Assembly (NCBI RefSeq): GCF_000023885.1 | Contig: NC_013165.1 | Location: 2,418,001-2,482,000, forward strand | Length of the DNA stretch: 64,000 nucleotides | Source: Slackia heliotrinireducens DSM 20476 | GTDB taxonomy: Bacteria; Actinomycetota; Coriobacteriia; Coriobacteriales; Eggerthellaceae | Direction of reading: 5' to 3' | Part shown: positions 27,652 through 35,575 of the stretch, one piece after another | Position numbering within the stretch: the first letter of the stretch is position 1 | Layout: each line of letters begins with the position of its first letter | Notes under the pieces: model-generated | Database searches by the model: none | What the model was told of the DNA's origin: nothing | The model's input: only the letters and a program-made list of their open reading frames with translations | Translations under genes and position numbers: made by a program

Positions 27652-27838
27652 ATCTGAAGTCGATGCCGAGAATCGGATGTGAGTGCTGCGGAGGTCTGTA
27701 CTCTCCCTTGAGCAGTGGTTCGTAATCTCCACCGTGATCGTTCTTGGCCAACGCGTCATAGAGAATCATGGTCGGCATAATAAAATCCTCCGGCCACTTG
27801 CGCCTCAGCATCTCGTCTATGAATTCCTGTCTATCCAT
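27650..27838 (-). CDS. Small hypothetical protein, 62 aa
   Basis: ATG 27838 overlaps the stop of the upstream frame (TATGGATAG), a coupled arrangement. The product begins MDRQEFIDEMLRRKWPEDFI and ends SHPILGIDFR at a strong terminator. The N-terminal helix is plausible; no family is recognised. Base composition and packing suggest a mobile-element or prophage origin. Confidence 0.55.
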   Translation of the reverse strand: MDRQEFIDEMLRRKWPEDFIMPTMILYDALAKNDHGGDYEPLLKGEYRPPQHSHPILGIDFR

Positions 27839-28109
27839 ACGCTTCATTGTACAGTTTTTGAACAAGCTCGCCAACCTCTTGCGCGCATTCGCGCGGAGAT
27901 TCGCTCGTCTTCCATTCGGCATACGCTTCCGCAAGAAACCCCCTCTTGACTGTGTCGAGGCTTGTTCCCTCTTCGCTTGCGCGCTTCTGCACATAACCAG
28001 AAACATTTCCCTTTAAATCGCCTTCGTACTTATCGAGAATCTTCTCAAATTCGGACGACGAAGAAATCTTGAGCAAGTCATCCAATTGGTGGGCTACTTC
28101 ATGATTTAC
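27831..28109 (-). pseudogene. 5'-truncated gene, zincin-like HExxH fragment, cut at palindrome P3
   Basis: The last ~92 residues of a protein, beginning NVNHEVAHQLDDLLKI at the palindrome edge and ending NEAYG. HEVAH fits the HExxH zinc-protease motif seen, among others, in C-terminal domains of some phage head-morphogenesis proteins. The residues immediately upstream (VLRVPEIRNPSN) are just translated palindrome, so the N-terminal part is missing. No start codon with a ribosome site serves this frame. The identity as a phage protein is inference; the truncation at P3 is directly visible. Confidence 0.5.
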
Positions 28110-28145
28110 GTTAGACGGGTTCCTGATTTCAGGAACCCGTAAAAC
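28110..28145. repeat. Palindrome P3 (36 bp, mismatched outer pairs; hybrid-looking)
   Basis: Left arm GTTAGACGGGTTCCTGA, right arm TCAGGAACCCGTAAAAC. Inner pairs are intact, but positions 4 and 5 do not pair with 33 and 32. The left arm has the G of P1/P2 at position 5, while the right arm ends like P4. Confidence 0.93.
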
Positions 28146-28155
28146 GGAAGGGCCG

Positions 28156-28524
28156 ATGGCGACCGCGCGCAGGACGGCGGGCTGGCGCTTCCTCCTGGCC
28201 GACCCCGAGTACATGGAGCACCTCGTTGCGGTCTTTCTCGACGGCTCGCTCGTGATTTGGCGCGAATCGGGGCAGCTCGTGTTCGGCGCCCTGTTCAGCC
28301 TGAAGGAATCGCTCTACTACTCGGACGACAAGGCGGCCTCGATAAGCCGGCGCACAGTGTTCCTGCATGACTACATGGCCAGGAAGCGCCCCGAGATCGC
28401 CGACGACCCGGCTGCCGCCTGCGCGGAGACCGGCTACCCGCCCGACGCCTACAGCGCGATGGCGGGGATAGAGGCCCGCGATATAAGGAAGACCAGGGAT
28501 TCAGAGGAAGGAGCGTTGAGATGA
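28156..28524 (+). CDS. Unknown 122-aa protein of segment C
   Basis: ATG 28156 has GGAAGGG a few bases upstream, directly after palindrome P3. It encodes MATARRTAGWRFLLADPEYM, then a mixed alpha/beta region (LVAVFLDGSLVIWRESGQLVF) and a charged C-terminus ending EEGALR. No family is recognised. GC content is clearly higher than in segments A and B. The stop overlaps the ATG of a 19-codon frame, suggesting a coupled pair. Confidence 0.6.
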   Translation: MATARRTAGWRFLLADPEYMEHLVAVFLDGSLVIWRESGQLVFGALFSLKESLYYSDDKAASISRRTVFLHDYMARKRPEIADDPAAACAETGYPPDAYSAMAGIEARDIRKTRDSEEGALR

Positions 28525-28580
28525 GGTACGTGCTCAGGTTCTTCAAGTGGCTTTTCAGGGCCGTCGCGAGGTTCATGTGA
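28521..28580 (+). CDS. 19-residue cationic amphipathic peptide
   Basis: ATG 28521 overlaps the stop of the 28156 gene (ATGA) and has GGAAGGAG seven bases upstream. The product is MRYVLRFFKWLFRAVARFM: five Arg/Lys spaced along a hydrophobic helix, typical of membrane-active peptides such as small toxins. It is too short to confirm by homology, but the strong ribosome site and coupling favour real translation. Confidence 0.45.
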   Translation: MRYVLRFFKWLFRAVARFM

Positions 28581-28709
28581 TCCCGGGCGCACCGAGCCGG
28601 GAAGGGGGCTTCTGGCTGCCGTCCCTTGCGCGGGGCCGTCACGCCCGTGCTGTGCCAAGCGGGGCTAGGCCCCGGTTGGGCCGCCCCTTCCCCTCGCGCA
28701 GAAACCCGG

Positions 28710-29567
28710 TCAGAGCCTCCTCCCAAGGTACGCCTGCAGGACGCGCGCGAACTCTTGCGGGCGCTCCTTCTGGGGCCAGTGCTTGCATCCCTCCATCAGG
28801 TACACTTCGCAGTCTGGGATCTTCTCGCCGGCAAGGATGGCGCCTTCCACGGGAACCGCCCGGTCGAGCGCGCCGTGCACGAGGAGCGTGGGCACAGCGA
28901 TTTCCTGGAGCCTCCCGAACAGGTCGGTGGCGAGGCCCGTGGGCGTGATCTCGCTTCGCTGGAAGGACACGAAAGGCCTGCCCGCGCCGGGCTCCCGGAT
29001 TGCCTCCAGTATCTCGTCGACCAGGCCGTCGCCCACCCTGGACTTGTCGCCGAACAGGCTGTATTCCAGGGAGAACCTGATGACGGACGGATGCTTGCCC
29101 GCCCATGCGTACAGGTTGTCGTTTATCCTGGAGTGGACGAACCAATGGGTCAGCCGGTGCCAGGGCAGCCTGTCGAACAGACCCCACGCGTCGACCGGCA
29201 CGAGGGCCCTGACGAGCTCCGGGTAGGCCAGCGCCATGTTCAGGCATATGCCGCCGCCTAAGGACAGCCCGACCAGGACGACCGGCTCGCCGCCGAACGC
29301 CTCGACCACGCCCTTCACCGCCTCGGCGTAGAACGCCAGCGTATACTCGCCGTCTATTCGGTCGCTCGTCCCGTATCCCGGCAGGTCGGGCGCGATGACC
29401 CGGTACCGCCCGGACAGCAGCGGGATCACCTCCCCCCAGGAGAGCATCGCCGAGTCCACGCCGGCGCCGTGCAGCAGCACGATGGCGTCGTCGCCGCCCC
29501 CGGCGCAGTGGCACGTCACGCCCACCCCGTTCGCGCGGATGCGCATTTTCTCGATCCGGCCGCCCAT
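28710..29567 (-). CDS. Alpha/beta-hydrolase fold protein
   Basis: 285 residues. The oxyanion stretch is IVLLHGAGVDSAM; the nucleophile elbow is GLSLGGGICLN (Ser about residue 99); the acid is in LLVHGALDRAVP and His in EGCKHWPQKERP, so the Ser-Asp-His triad is complete. It resembles meta-cleavage hydrolases and related esterases; the substrate cannot be told. AGGAGGG lies upstream of ATG 29567. It is complete, very GC-rich, and lies alone inside segment C between palindromes P3 and P4, opposite in direction to the two small genes. Confidence 0.85.
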   Translation of the reverse strand: MGGRIEKMRIRANGVGVTCHCAGGGDDAIVLLHGAGVDSAMLSWGEVIPLLSGRYRVIAPDLPGYGTSDRIDGEYTLAFYAEAVKGVVEAFGGEPVVLVGLSLGGGICLNMALAYPELVRALVPVDAWGLFDRLPWHRLTHWFVHSRINDNLYAWAGKHPSVIRFSLEYSLFGDKSRVGDGLVDEILEAIREPGAGRPFVSFQRSEITPTGLATDLFGRLQEIAVPTLLVHGALDRAVPVEGAILAGEKIPDCEVYLMEGCKHWPQKERPQEFARVLQAYLGRRL

Positions 29568-29988
29568 CCAGGCTACCCTCCTTCTCCTCCGGCAATCACG
29601 GCTTCACATGGCGCGATAAACGATCTCGATTCTTTGACAGTACCAACCCCAGCCCACGAACGCAAGCCGGCGCCCGGCGCCTCGCCCGAGCCGGTCCGCG
29701 CGTGCGGGCGGGTTAACGCATGCGCTCCCCCAAGCCAGGTCAGCAACCCTTAGATGGCGCGTCCTCCGCCACGAATTCGGGAATGAGCGCAGCACCAGCG
29801 AAAACGCCGTCACGAACCCCAGAGAGGGGCTGCGCGCACGTAGTTTTACGGGTTCCTGATTTCAGGAACCCGTAAAACACAAAGCAATCGGAATATGTTT
29901 AAGCAGGAACCGGTAATACGAAACATTGCGTTGGGGCATTAGCGCATTTACCGGCTTCTGCGCGCCCGTTTTTCCTTTTCCATTCCGC
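29568..29988. other. Gap holding palindrome P4; otherwise no gene seen
   Basis: GC-rich, unassigned sequence up to P4 (29843-29878), then a sharp change to lower-GC sequence leading to the lipoprotein gene. An open frame at 29604-29813 (-) has no ribosome site or recognisable features. Confidence 0.5.
29843..29878. repeat. Palindrome P4 (36 bp)
   Basis: Left arm GTTTTACGGGTTCCTGA, then TT, then the exact reverse complement. Relative to P1 a G-C pair is replaced by T-A on both arms, another compensated change. It marks the border between GC-rich segment C and the lower-GC block that follows. Confidence 0.95.
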
Positions 29989-30795
29989 CTACCGCAGCTC
30001 TACCCCATCCGCGTTGTACCAGATAAAGCCGTTTTTCGCACAGTAAGCGTCGATCTGTTTTGACAGCGTGCTGTCTGCCCTGTATTCCAGCAAGTAAACG
30101 GACAGACCGTATTCTTTCGCTTTAGAAAGATACTCCTGAAAATACTCCGTGTCCGCTTCCGACTGCTGACCGTAGGTTTGATTTGTGAAATCTATACTGG
30201 TAAATACCGTTTCCTGATTGATTCCGTCGAACAGCGACAGGGCTGTGTCTTCTTCCATACATCTTGAGACAAAAGGATCGCCCCCATTAATAATTAACGG
30301 CAACCCATAGCTCTTCAGACCCTTCATGATCGTACAAAGCCCTTGAAAAACATCATCTTCTGGAAAATGATAATAGACATCGGTATTGTCAAGAAAGAAC
30401 CCGTCCAGTCCCATGGCCGCATAGTCTTTTCCAAGCCCGTCAATGACAAAGTTCTGCCATAGAGGGGACGATACATCAATCCATCGCTCATCCGGCCAGT
30501 CTTCGTAGATGCCAAGAAACAAATCCTGAAAGCGATCGTAATAGGGGCGGAATTCCTCGATAGCTCCGACGTTGATGTAGCCGTAAACCGTCTTCCCTTC
30601 TGCATGCAGCTTGTCGATCTGTTCGGCGGAAAACGCGGAAGGCTCAATGACGACAATGTCGTACTTGTCCAACCTATGCATTTCTTCACTGTCGATGCCA
30701 AGGAAGACGCCGTATTCTTTAGGCTGTGTACTGCATCCGACAAGCAATATGGCCAGACAGAACATGACCAATAGAATCCTTTTCATGCTGCTCAT
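29989..30795 (-). CDS. GH114-like (endo-alpha-1,4-polygalactosaminidase family) lipoprotein
   Basis: 268 residues. The signal peptide ends at a lipobox (LAILLVGCST), so it is membrane-anchored on the outside. The mature part has the TIM-barrel features of the GH114/TM1410 family: TVYGYINVGAIEEFRPYYD, WIDVSSPLWQNFVI, GLDGFFLDNTDVY and PLIINGGDPF, with Asp/Glu at strand ends as likely catalytic acids. Family members are linked to galactosaminogalactan-type polymers. It lies four bases after the CPBP gene, so it is co-transcribed; in-frame ATGs are at 30795 and 30786. The lower GC suggests acquisition from a Firmicute. Confidence 0.82.
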   Translation of the reverse strand: MSSMKRILLVMFCLAILLVGCSTQPKEYGVFLGIDSEEMHRLDKYDIVVIEPSAFSAEQIDKLHAEGKTVYGYINVGAIEEFRPYYDRFQDLFLGIYEDWPDERWIDVSSPLWQNFVIDGLGKDYAAMGLDGFFLDNTDVYYHFPEDDVFQGLCTIMKGLKSYGLPLIINGGDPFVSRCMEEDTALSLFDGINQETVFTSIDFTNQTYGQQSEADTEYFQEYLSKAKEYGLSVYLLEYRADSTLSKQIDAYCAKNGFIWYNADGVELR

Positions 30796-30798
30796 GCG

Positions 30799-31512
30799 TT
30801 ATATCCAAAAGTACGAAAGAATCCCCAAGCCGAATATGTCTCCTATCGCATGGGCGATAAAGAAAGGCAGTAGGTTCTTGTCCTTTGACCGGCGGTACAG
30901 CAGGTACATAAACGCACCGAACAGCAGCCCGATTCCAAGAGCCGAAAGCATCCCCTGATAGGTATGGAAACTAACCCTGATCAGCAGAGAGAACGGAACG
31001 GCCCACTTCAGGTGTTCTTTCCTCACCGCAAGGCAGATGCCGAGGAAATAGAGTTCTTCATATACGCCGTTGAGCAGAGCGTATATGACACCGGACACCG
31101 TTTCGCCTCCGAAGAAAGCACCGATCGGCCCTGGAAACGGGAGGACGCCTGCCAGTGGGTCGGTCAGCAGGAAGTAGACGTCAAGCAGAAGTGCTGCGGC
31201 TAGGAAGATCAGAATACCGCAACCGGCAGCCTTCAAGTCGAAATGTATCGTCCATGCTTTGAAATCGAATCGGCGTAGCCACAGATACAGCAGGGCAAGG
31301 AGCAGAAGCCCCGCCTGCAGCGCCAGTGCGCCATAATTGTCCGCAGCGGAAAATGAAAGGTTGTCACCAACGGTCGTCGCACCCCGCATCAACGCGATAT
31401 ACGACACGGTTGAGGTGTAGATGCCCTCGCCCCACATAATCAAAGTAATGACGAGAATATCGAACCATCTCAGATGGCTGATTTTTTCTTTGTTCCGACG
31501 ATGAGAAAGCAA
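30799..31512 (-). CDS. CPBP-family (CAAX-like) intramembrane metalloprotease A
   Basis: 237 residues, about seven hydrophobic segments. The CPBP motifs are EELYFLG (EExxxR-like, with Arg replaced), SFHTYQGML and FFIAHAIGDIFG. Start is a TTG at 31512 preceded by a strong AGGAGG, overlapping the previous gene's end. CPBP proteins process prenylated peptides or confer immunity to bacteriocins in Gram-positives. Two copies side by side with a lipoprotein suggest an envelope or peptide-related cassette, which is inference. Confidence 0.82.
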   Translation of the reverse strand: MLSHRRNKEKISHLRWFDILVITLIMWGEGIYTSTVSYIALMRGATTVGDNLSFSAADNYGALALQAGLLLLALLYLWLRRFDFKAWTIHFDLKAAGCGILIFLAAALLLDVYFLLTDPLAGVLPFPGPIGAFFGGETVSGVIYALLNGVYEELYFLGICLAVRKEHLKWAVPFSLLIRVSFHTYQGMLSALGIGLLFGAFMYLLYRRSKDKNLLPFFIAHAIGDIFGLGILSYFWI

Positions 31513-31524
31513 CTGTAAATCCTC

Positions 31525-32289
31525 CTATGTACGTTCAGCTGCGACGTTTTGCCCCCATTTTCCGGCTAGCAGCAACAACATGATGATGACCTCCGCAACC
31601 TGCAAAAGACCCATCAGGATCGCATAGACGGGAATCTGCTGCGTTGCTCCGCTGAACAGGATGTAGTCCCATAAAAAGTGCATTACGATCAGGAGATGGA
31701 TGTTCCTGGTGTAGTCGAACATAAGCACATAGAACAGCCCAGCTACAAAGGTTGCAGCAATCTGCATAAGAACCTGCGGCGCCGGTAAACCTCCAAAAAT
31801 ATTCACCGCGTGAAGGAGGCTGAAGCATGCAGCGGAAATCAGAAGCGGTTTTGTGAAGCTTTGGCCCTGGAACAGCCCGAGCAGTCGGATGAAAAGAATT
31901 CTGCGGAACATGGTTTCTTCCGCCACGCCAACAAGCAGCATTGCCGCGAGCGGAGCCATGAACGCATTAGTAAAGCTACCGTTTGTCAGCAGGAAGTATA
32001 GCGCCATTGCCGCAAGAGGCAGGAACACAATCAGGAACAACGACAGCCTGCCGCGTTCTTTCCACGGAAGGGCAAGCCGTTCTCTTTGGGCAAACAGGCA
32101 GATTAGAGCACCGGCTGCCAGAACCGCAAGGAACGGAAGCATCGCATTTGCATACCCGTCACCACCGTACTCTATATGATAGCCGTGATATACGATGTAG
32201 TTGGACAAACCCATCCCTGAAATATACAGGAGAGGCCAGAGCAAAACCGCAAGTACTCCTTTTTGCTGCTCGTAATCCATTTTCCTCAT
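31525..32289 (-). CDS. CPBP-family (CAAX-like) intramembrane metalloprotease B
   Basis: 254 residues with about eight transmembrane segments. Motif 1 is VGVAEETMFRRILF (E-E-x3-R complete), motif 2 FSLLHAVNIFGG and motif 3 VMHFLWDYILF, so the metal site looks intact. Start ATG 32289 (MRKMDYEQQ) is chosen over a longer reading to 32349; the ribosome site is weak. It heads a three-gene unit: CPBP B, CPBP A, GH114 lipoprotein. GC is lower than the flanking chromosome. Confidence 0.84.
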   Translation of the reverse strand: MRKMDYEQQKGVLAVLLWPLLYISGMGLSNYIVYHGYHIEYGGDGYANAMLPFLAVLAAGALICLFAQRERLALPWKERGRLSLFLIVFLPLAAMALYFLLTNGSFTNAFMAPLAAMLLVGVAEETMFRRILFIRLLGLFQGQSFTKPLLISAACFSLLHAVNIFGGLPAPQVLMQIAATFVAGLFYVLMFDYTRNIHLLIVMHFLWDYILFSGATQQIPVYAILMGLLQVAEVIIMLLLLAGKWGQNVAAERT

Positions 32290-32542
32290 GTCGGTTTCTT
32301 TTCGCTCGCTTCGCTTCGGCGGCACAATACCCTGTGCATGGAGTTGCAATTATCAGAATCATGGATAATGCAATCTCGTTGGGGTGTGCTGCTATTCCAA
32401 TGTCGTGGGTCGGGGTTAGGAACGGAATTAAAACGGGATCAATGCAGAATACGTTTCTAGTAAACGCGACCAATGCCGTCAATGCAATGGGCGCCGCTTG
32501 AACAAGAATGGGAGAAAGCCCGAATAATGATTTTCGCTTTCT

Positions 32543-33160
32543 TTATCCCTTCCTGCGCTCAAACTCAACCTCGATTCCATTGCCCGCTTTCAGCTCAAGC
32601 CGGTCATCGTCGCATAGCTCCTTTATCAGCGGAAAACGGGCGGGGTCGGTGCCGTAAACGATCTTGTCGATTCCTGCAATGCCATTCGGATGCACAAAGT
32701 CCACAGGCTTTGGGTCGGTAGAAAAATAAGTCATCAGAAACGGCACATCAAGAGCTGCAGGAGAAACAATCCGAAACCGCAAGTCCCTGCCGTGCGTATC
32801 AATTCGGCGGCTTGGCATCCCACAGCTTTTGATTCCGTGTTTCTGTAAAATGGCGACCTCTCTTTTTAGATCAGTCTCGTAGTTCTCAAAGGCAAGCTCG
32901 CAATATCCAAGACCGCAGGTATCGAGACGTTGCAGCCTGTCAACAAGCGCCCCTTTCCCCAGCAGACGCATAAGGACCTTTGCCGCACCTGGCATTCTCG
33001 ATCCATCCAAAAGCTCTATGTAAGGGCCTTTGGAGAAATAAATCAAAGCGTTGATCGGGTTCTTCTCTTTGCCGTACTCAACGGCAAAGCCCTTATCTCT
33101 GTATTCCTGAACGGCTTTGTCAAGCTGCTCCACCTTCAAAATCACATGGCTTAATTTCAT
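32543..33160 (-). CDS. VOC-superfamily (glyoxalase-like) protein
   Basis: 205 residues. The start MKLSHVILKVEQLDKAV is the usual first beta-alpha element of vicinal-oxygen-chelate proteins. GGAGGATTCG sits before ATG 33160. A second half (YCELAFENYETDLKRE and onward) completes a duplicated fold of the Glyoxalase_3-like type. Metal ligands cannot be assigned by eye, and the substrate is unknown. It belongs to the same lower-GC block as the CPBP proteases but is separated from them by about 250 bases. Confidence 0.78.
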   Translation of the reverse strand: MKLSHVILKVEQLDKAVQEYRDKGFAVEYGKEKNPINALIYFSKGPYIELLDGSRMPGAAKVLMRLLGKGALVDRLQRLDTCGLGYCELAFENYETDLKREVAILQKHGIKSCGMPSRRIDTHGRDLRFRIVSPAALDVPFLMTYFSTDPKPVDFVHPNGIAGIDKIVYGTDPARFPLIKELCDDDRLELKAGNGIEVEFERRKG

Positions 33161-33258
33161 AGACGAATCCTCCGGCTTATTCTTCAAAACAAATACCTGC
33201 GTTGCGATCTCTTCTGGCGGAAATAAGCCAGCAGATTGTCAAACACAACCCCTGAACC

Positions 33259-33582
33259 TTAGCTCCGGATAAGCTCAGGGCATGTCTCCTGGAGGATTTG
33301 CAGGAAGTCGTGGCCTTCCGGGTCATCCTCCCAGGCAATCCACGAAGCCACGTTTTCCATGAGCCAATCCTGCTGGGCGAGATGCATCATAGTCGGAATC
33401 TGGGCGGCGAACTGCGTCTTACGGTTCTCGGCCTGCCAGGTGCCACGCCCGATCCTCACGTTCCCACGCGGTTCCACGATGCGCCCGGCACAGTCGTGCA
33501 GCTCGTCGGGGTCATATCCGTTGCGAATCGACCTCTCCTCATCGAACTCGAGGCTGAACCGCCAAGGCGTCGCACTTTCCAT
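33259..33582 (-). CDS. Hypothetical protein, 107 aa
   Basis: ATG 33582 (MESATPWRFSLEFDEERSIR) has GGAAGAAGG upstream; an ATG at 33603 is possible. The product is acidic, with several Trp and a C-terminal helical segment (HDFLQILQETCPELIRS). No family recognised. Base use returns to the high-GC type of the chromosome, marking the right edge of the lower-GC block. Confidence 0.6.
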   Translation of the reverse strand: MESATPWRFSLEFDEERSIRNGYDPDELHDCAGRIVEPRGNVRIGRGTWQAENRKTQFAAQIPTMMHLAQQDWLMENVASWIAWEDDPEGHDFLQILQETCPELIRS

Positions 33583-34068
33583 GCCTTCTTCCTCTCTCTT
33601 CAACCATCGAGATCCGGAGCCATAACCGGTGTTGTCGGTGTTGTCGCAACCAATGCGCGTGACGGGGTTTTGATACTACCATCACGGTAATCGGAAAAAA
33701 CAAAACAGTTCGGTGCCATCTCGCCATACCATGCGCCCCGTGCGGCTGGCTTTGCCCTCCATGCACAGAGCAATACCGTTTGTTATCGCGTAGGAAGCTG
33801 GCAATCAGCCCCGTCATACGCTGTTTTCCCAAGACGCGACTAACGCATCAATAACCCCACTTGCCAGGCACGGGATGTCGAGCAGAGACGACGGCGTCCC
33901 CAAGACACCGCACCAACGAGCTGATAAACATGAGGCTTGAATCGGCAGACCCGCTGCTCGGTCTTCAATTGCATATGGTTGTTCCAACCGCAAACGGAGG
34001 CGGACAACGAATCGGTCGCAACCTCGGCAAGACGTGTTGGCTCAGGTTTGAAGGGACTCCAGCCAGCC
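33583..34068. other. 486-bp gap without a supported gene
   Basis: Short open frames occur on both strands, none with a ribosome site or recognisable domain. The promoter of the 33259 gene should be here. I see no hairpin or repeat of note. Confidence 0.45.
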
Positions 34069-35550
34069 TTACTTTTTCGATTCTGGAAGCATATCGATAT
34101 CTTCGAATCTGACCAGCGCAGACAACGGGCAGCCGCTCCCACCGTCGACAGCGAGAGAAACACCTACGAGGCCATCCTCGGGCGCAAGCGAGACAATGTC
34201 CCCTTCTAGTCCTGCGAACGTCCCTCGCCCAACACGTGCACGCCTGCCCACGATTAGAACCGATTCGGTTTCGCTGCCCTTACGGCAAAAGACAACCGCA
34301 CGAGCCTCATTGGGGCCCATGCCGTCATCCCGCACGACGCCGAGGGAATCCGACCCTTTCAGGCCGTGCTCACGCATGCGCTGTCGCGAGATCCGCCACT
34401 GCGCCACATGCGCTTGACCCTCGCTAGACGCAAGGTCATAGTCGCAGGCGGCAAGCTGCTTGCGAACCAAATCGACGGGCTGCCAGAAGCAATTCGCCAC
34501 ATCCAGCACCGTCACCATGTCTTGGCGCAGCTCGTCCAAAACATACGCATCCGGCTGATCAGACGGTGGCGCACACCGGTTCACCAGGACCACATGCCTG
34601 TCTTCGGCGCCTTGCTGGGTTCCCGCTACGTACATCGCTGTTTCGACGTCGCATTCAACGTCGAACTCCACGCCGACGGCTTTGCTTTTCAGCCCCGTGC
34701 ACACGAACGCCTCGTACAACTGCGCTTCTAGGGCGTTGCACGCCTCGGCCAGGCGTTTGAAGTTGCTCTTGTCGTAGCGCTTCCAATCGCGCACGTCCAT
34801 TCGTTTGCGGGGCTTGAAGTCGTCGGAAGCGGTGTCCTCCGTTTTCGGGCGCACGTTCTCAAGGGGCATCAAATACTGAAGCTTCACAAGGCGCGGCAAG
34901 CCCGCCGGCCACGCTTCTTCGTTTTGGGCCGACGCGATCCTTGCAAGGCCGTACTCGAGGTCGAACGCCTCAATGACGCCCCGAACTGGGCACTCGAGCA
35001 CAGGCCACCCTTCTACACGAACAGTCTGACCGAGTGCGAGCCATGCATATTCACCATCAGGCATGGCTTGCGTGTGCGCCTTAACGGCCCGCACCTCGTC
35101 CGAGTCTGAGCCACTGCCCCAAACGACGTCGATCACATCCGCCATTGCCAGACGCCGTCCGAGACGCTCCCAAGCGGCTATCCGTTTGTCCAGCCAAGAC
35201 GAACGCCCCCGAGAATCTAGCGGAGCATGCCGCAGGAAATCGGACACCTCGCTCACCGGCACTTTGAACGTATTGGCCAGCTCGGTCACTGTGACCAGGT
35301 CTTTTTTGACTTGTTTAACTAAATAGCTGTTTTCGAGGATGCTGGGCGGTAGTTTTCTGTTCAGTATAAGCGCATGTTCGGGCGGCACATGCGTGCCCAG
35401 CACGTACAACGCCGTAAGCTCGTCGCATTCGAGCATGTCCACGATTCGACGGAACTCGTCGGGATCCACCGTGGGCGCCAAGGGGTTAATGTCAAGCAGA
35501 CACGAATTGAAGAGCTCTGTATATTCGCAATCTGCCACAAAACCACCCAT
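34069..35550 (-). CDS. Unknown protein with two tandem modules, each ending in an SH3/KOW-like domain
   Basis: 493 residues from ATG 35550 (MGGFVADCEYTELFN); an ATG at 35607 lies within a hairpin and is less likely. Two modules can be aligned. Module 1 has ECDELTALYVLGT, then DLVTVTELANTFKVPVSEV and LGQTVRVEGWPVLECPVRGV. Module 2 has ECDVETAMYVAGT, then DMVTVLDVANCFWQPVDLV and VGRRARVGRGTFAGLEGDIV. The last segment resembles the NusG KOW motif. A role in binding RNA, ribosome or polymerase is possible but is only inference. No family name recognised. Confidence 0.75.
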   Translation of the reverse strand: MGGFVADCEYTELFNSCLLDINPLAPTVDPDEFRRIVDMLECDELTALYVLGTHVPPEHALILNRKLPPSILENSYLVKQVKKDLVTVTELANTFKVPVSEVSDFLRHAPLDSRGRSSWLDKRIAAWERLGRRLAMADVIDVVWGSGSDSDEVRAVKAHTQAMPDGEYAWLALGQTVRVEGWPVLECPVRGVIEAFDLEYGLARIASAQNEEAWPAGLPRLVKLQYLMPLENVRPKTEDTASDDFKPRKRMDVRDWKRYDKSNFKRLAEACNALEAQLYEAFVCTGLKSKAVGVEFDVECDVETAMYVAGTQQGAEDRHVVLVNRCAPPSDQPDAYVLDELRQDMVTVLDVANCFWQPVDLVRKQLAACDYDLASSEGQAHVAQWRISRQRMREHGLKGSDSLGVVRDDGMGPNEARAVVFCRKGSETESVLIVGRRARVGRGTFAGLEGDIVSLAPEDGLVGVSLAVDGGSGCPLSALVRFEDIDMLPESKK

Positions 35551-35575
35551 CCGTTGGATTGAAAAGGCGAAATGT

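Noticed and set aside
27005-29878. Ordinary CRISPR array
   Set aside because: The repeat length (36 bp) fits, but the intervals are 350-1,700 bp and contain genes, not ~30-bp spacers.
27005-29878. Integron cassette array with attC sites
   Set aside because: The repeats are near-perfect palindromes starting GTTT and ending AAAC; they lack the RYYYAAC/GTTRRRY core order and the unpaired bases of attC, and no integrase is present in the window.
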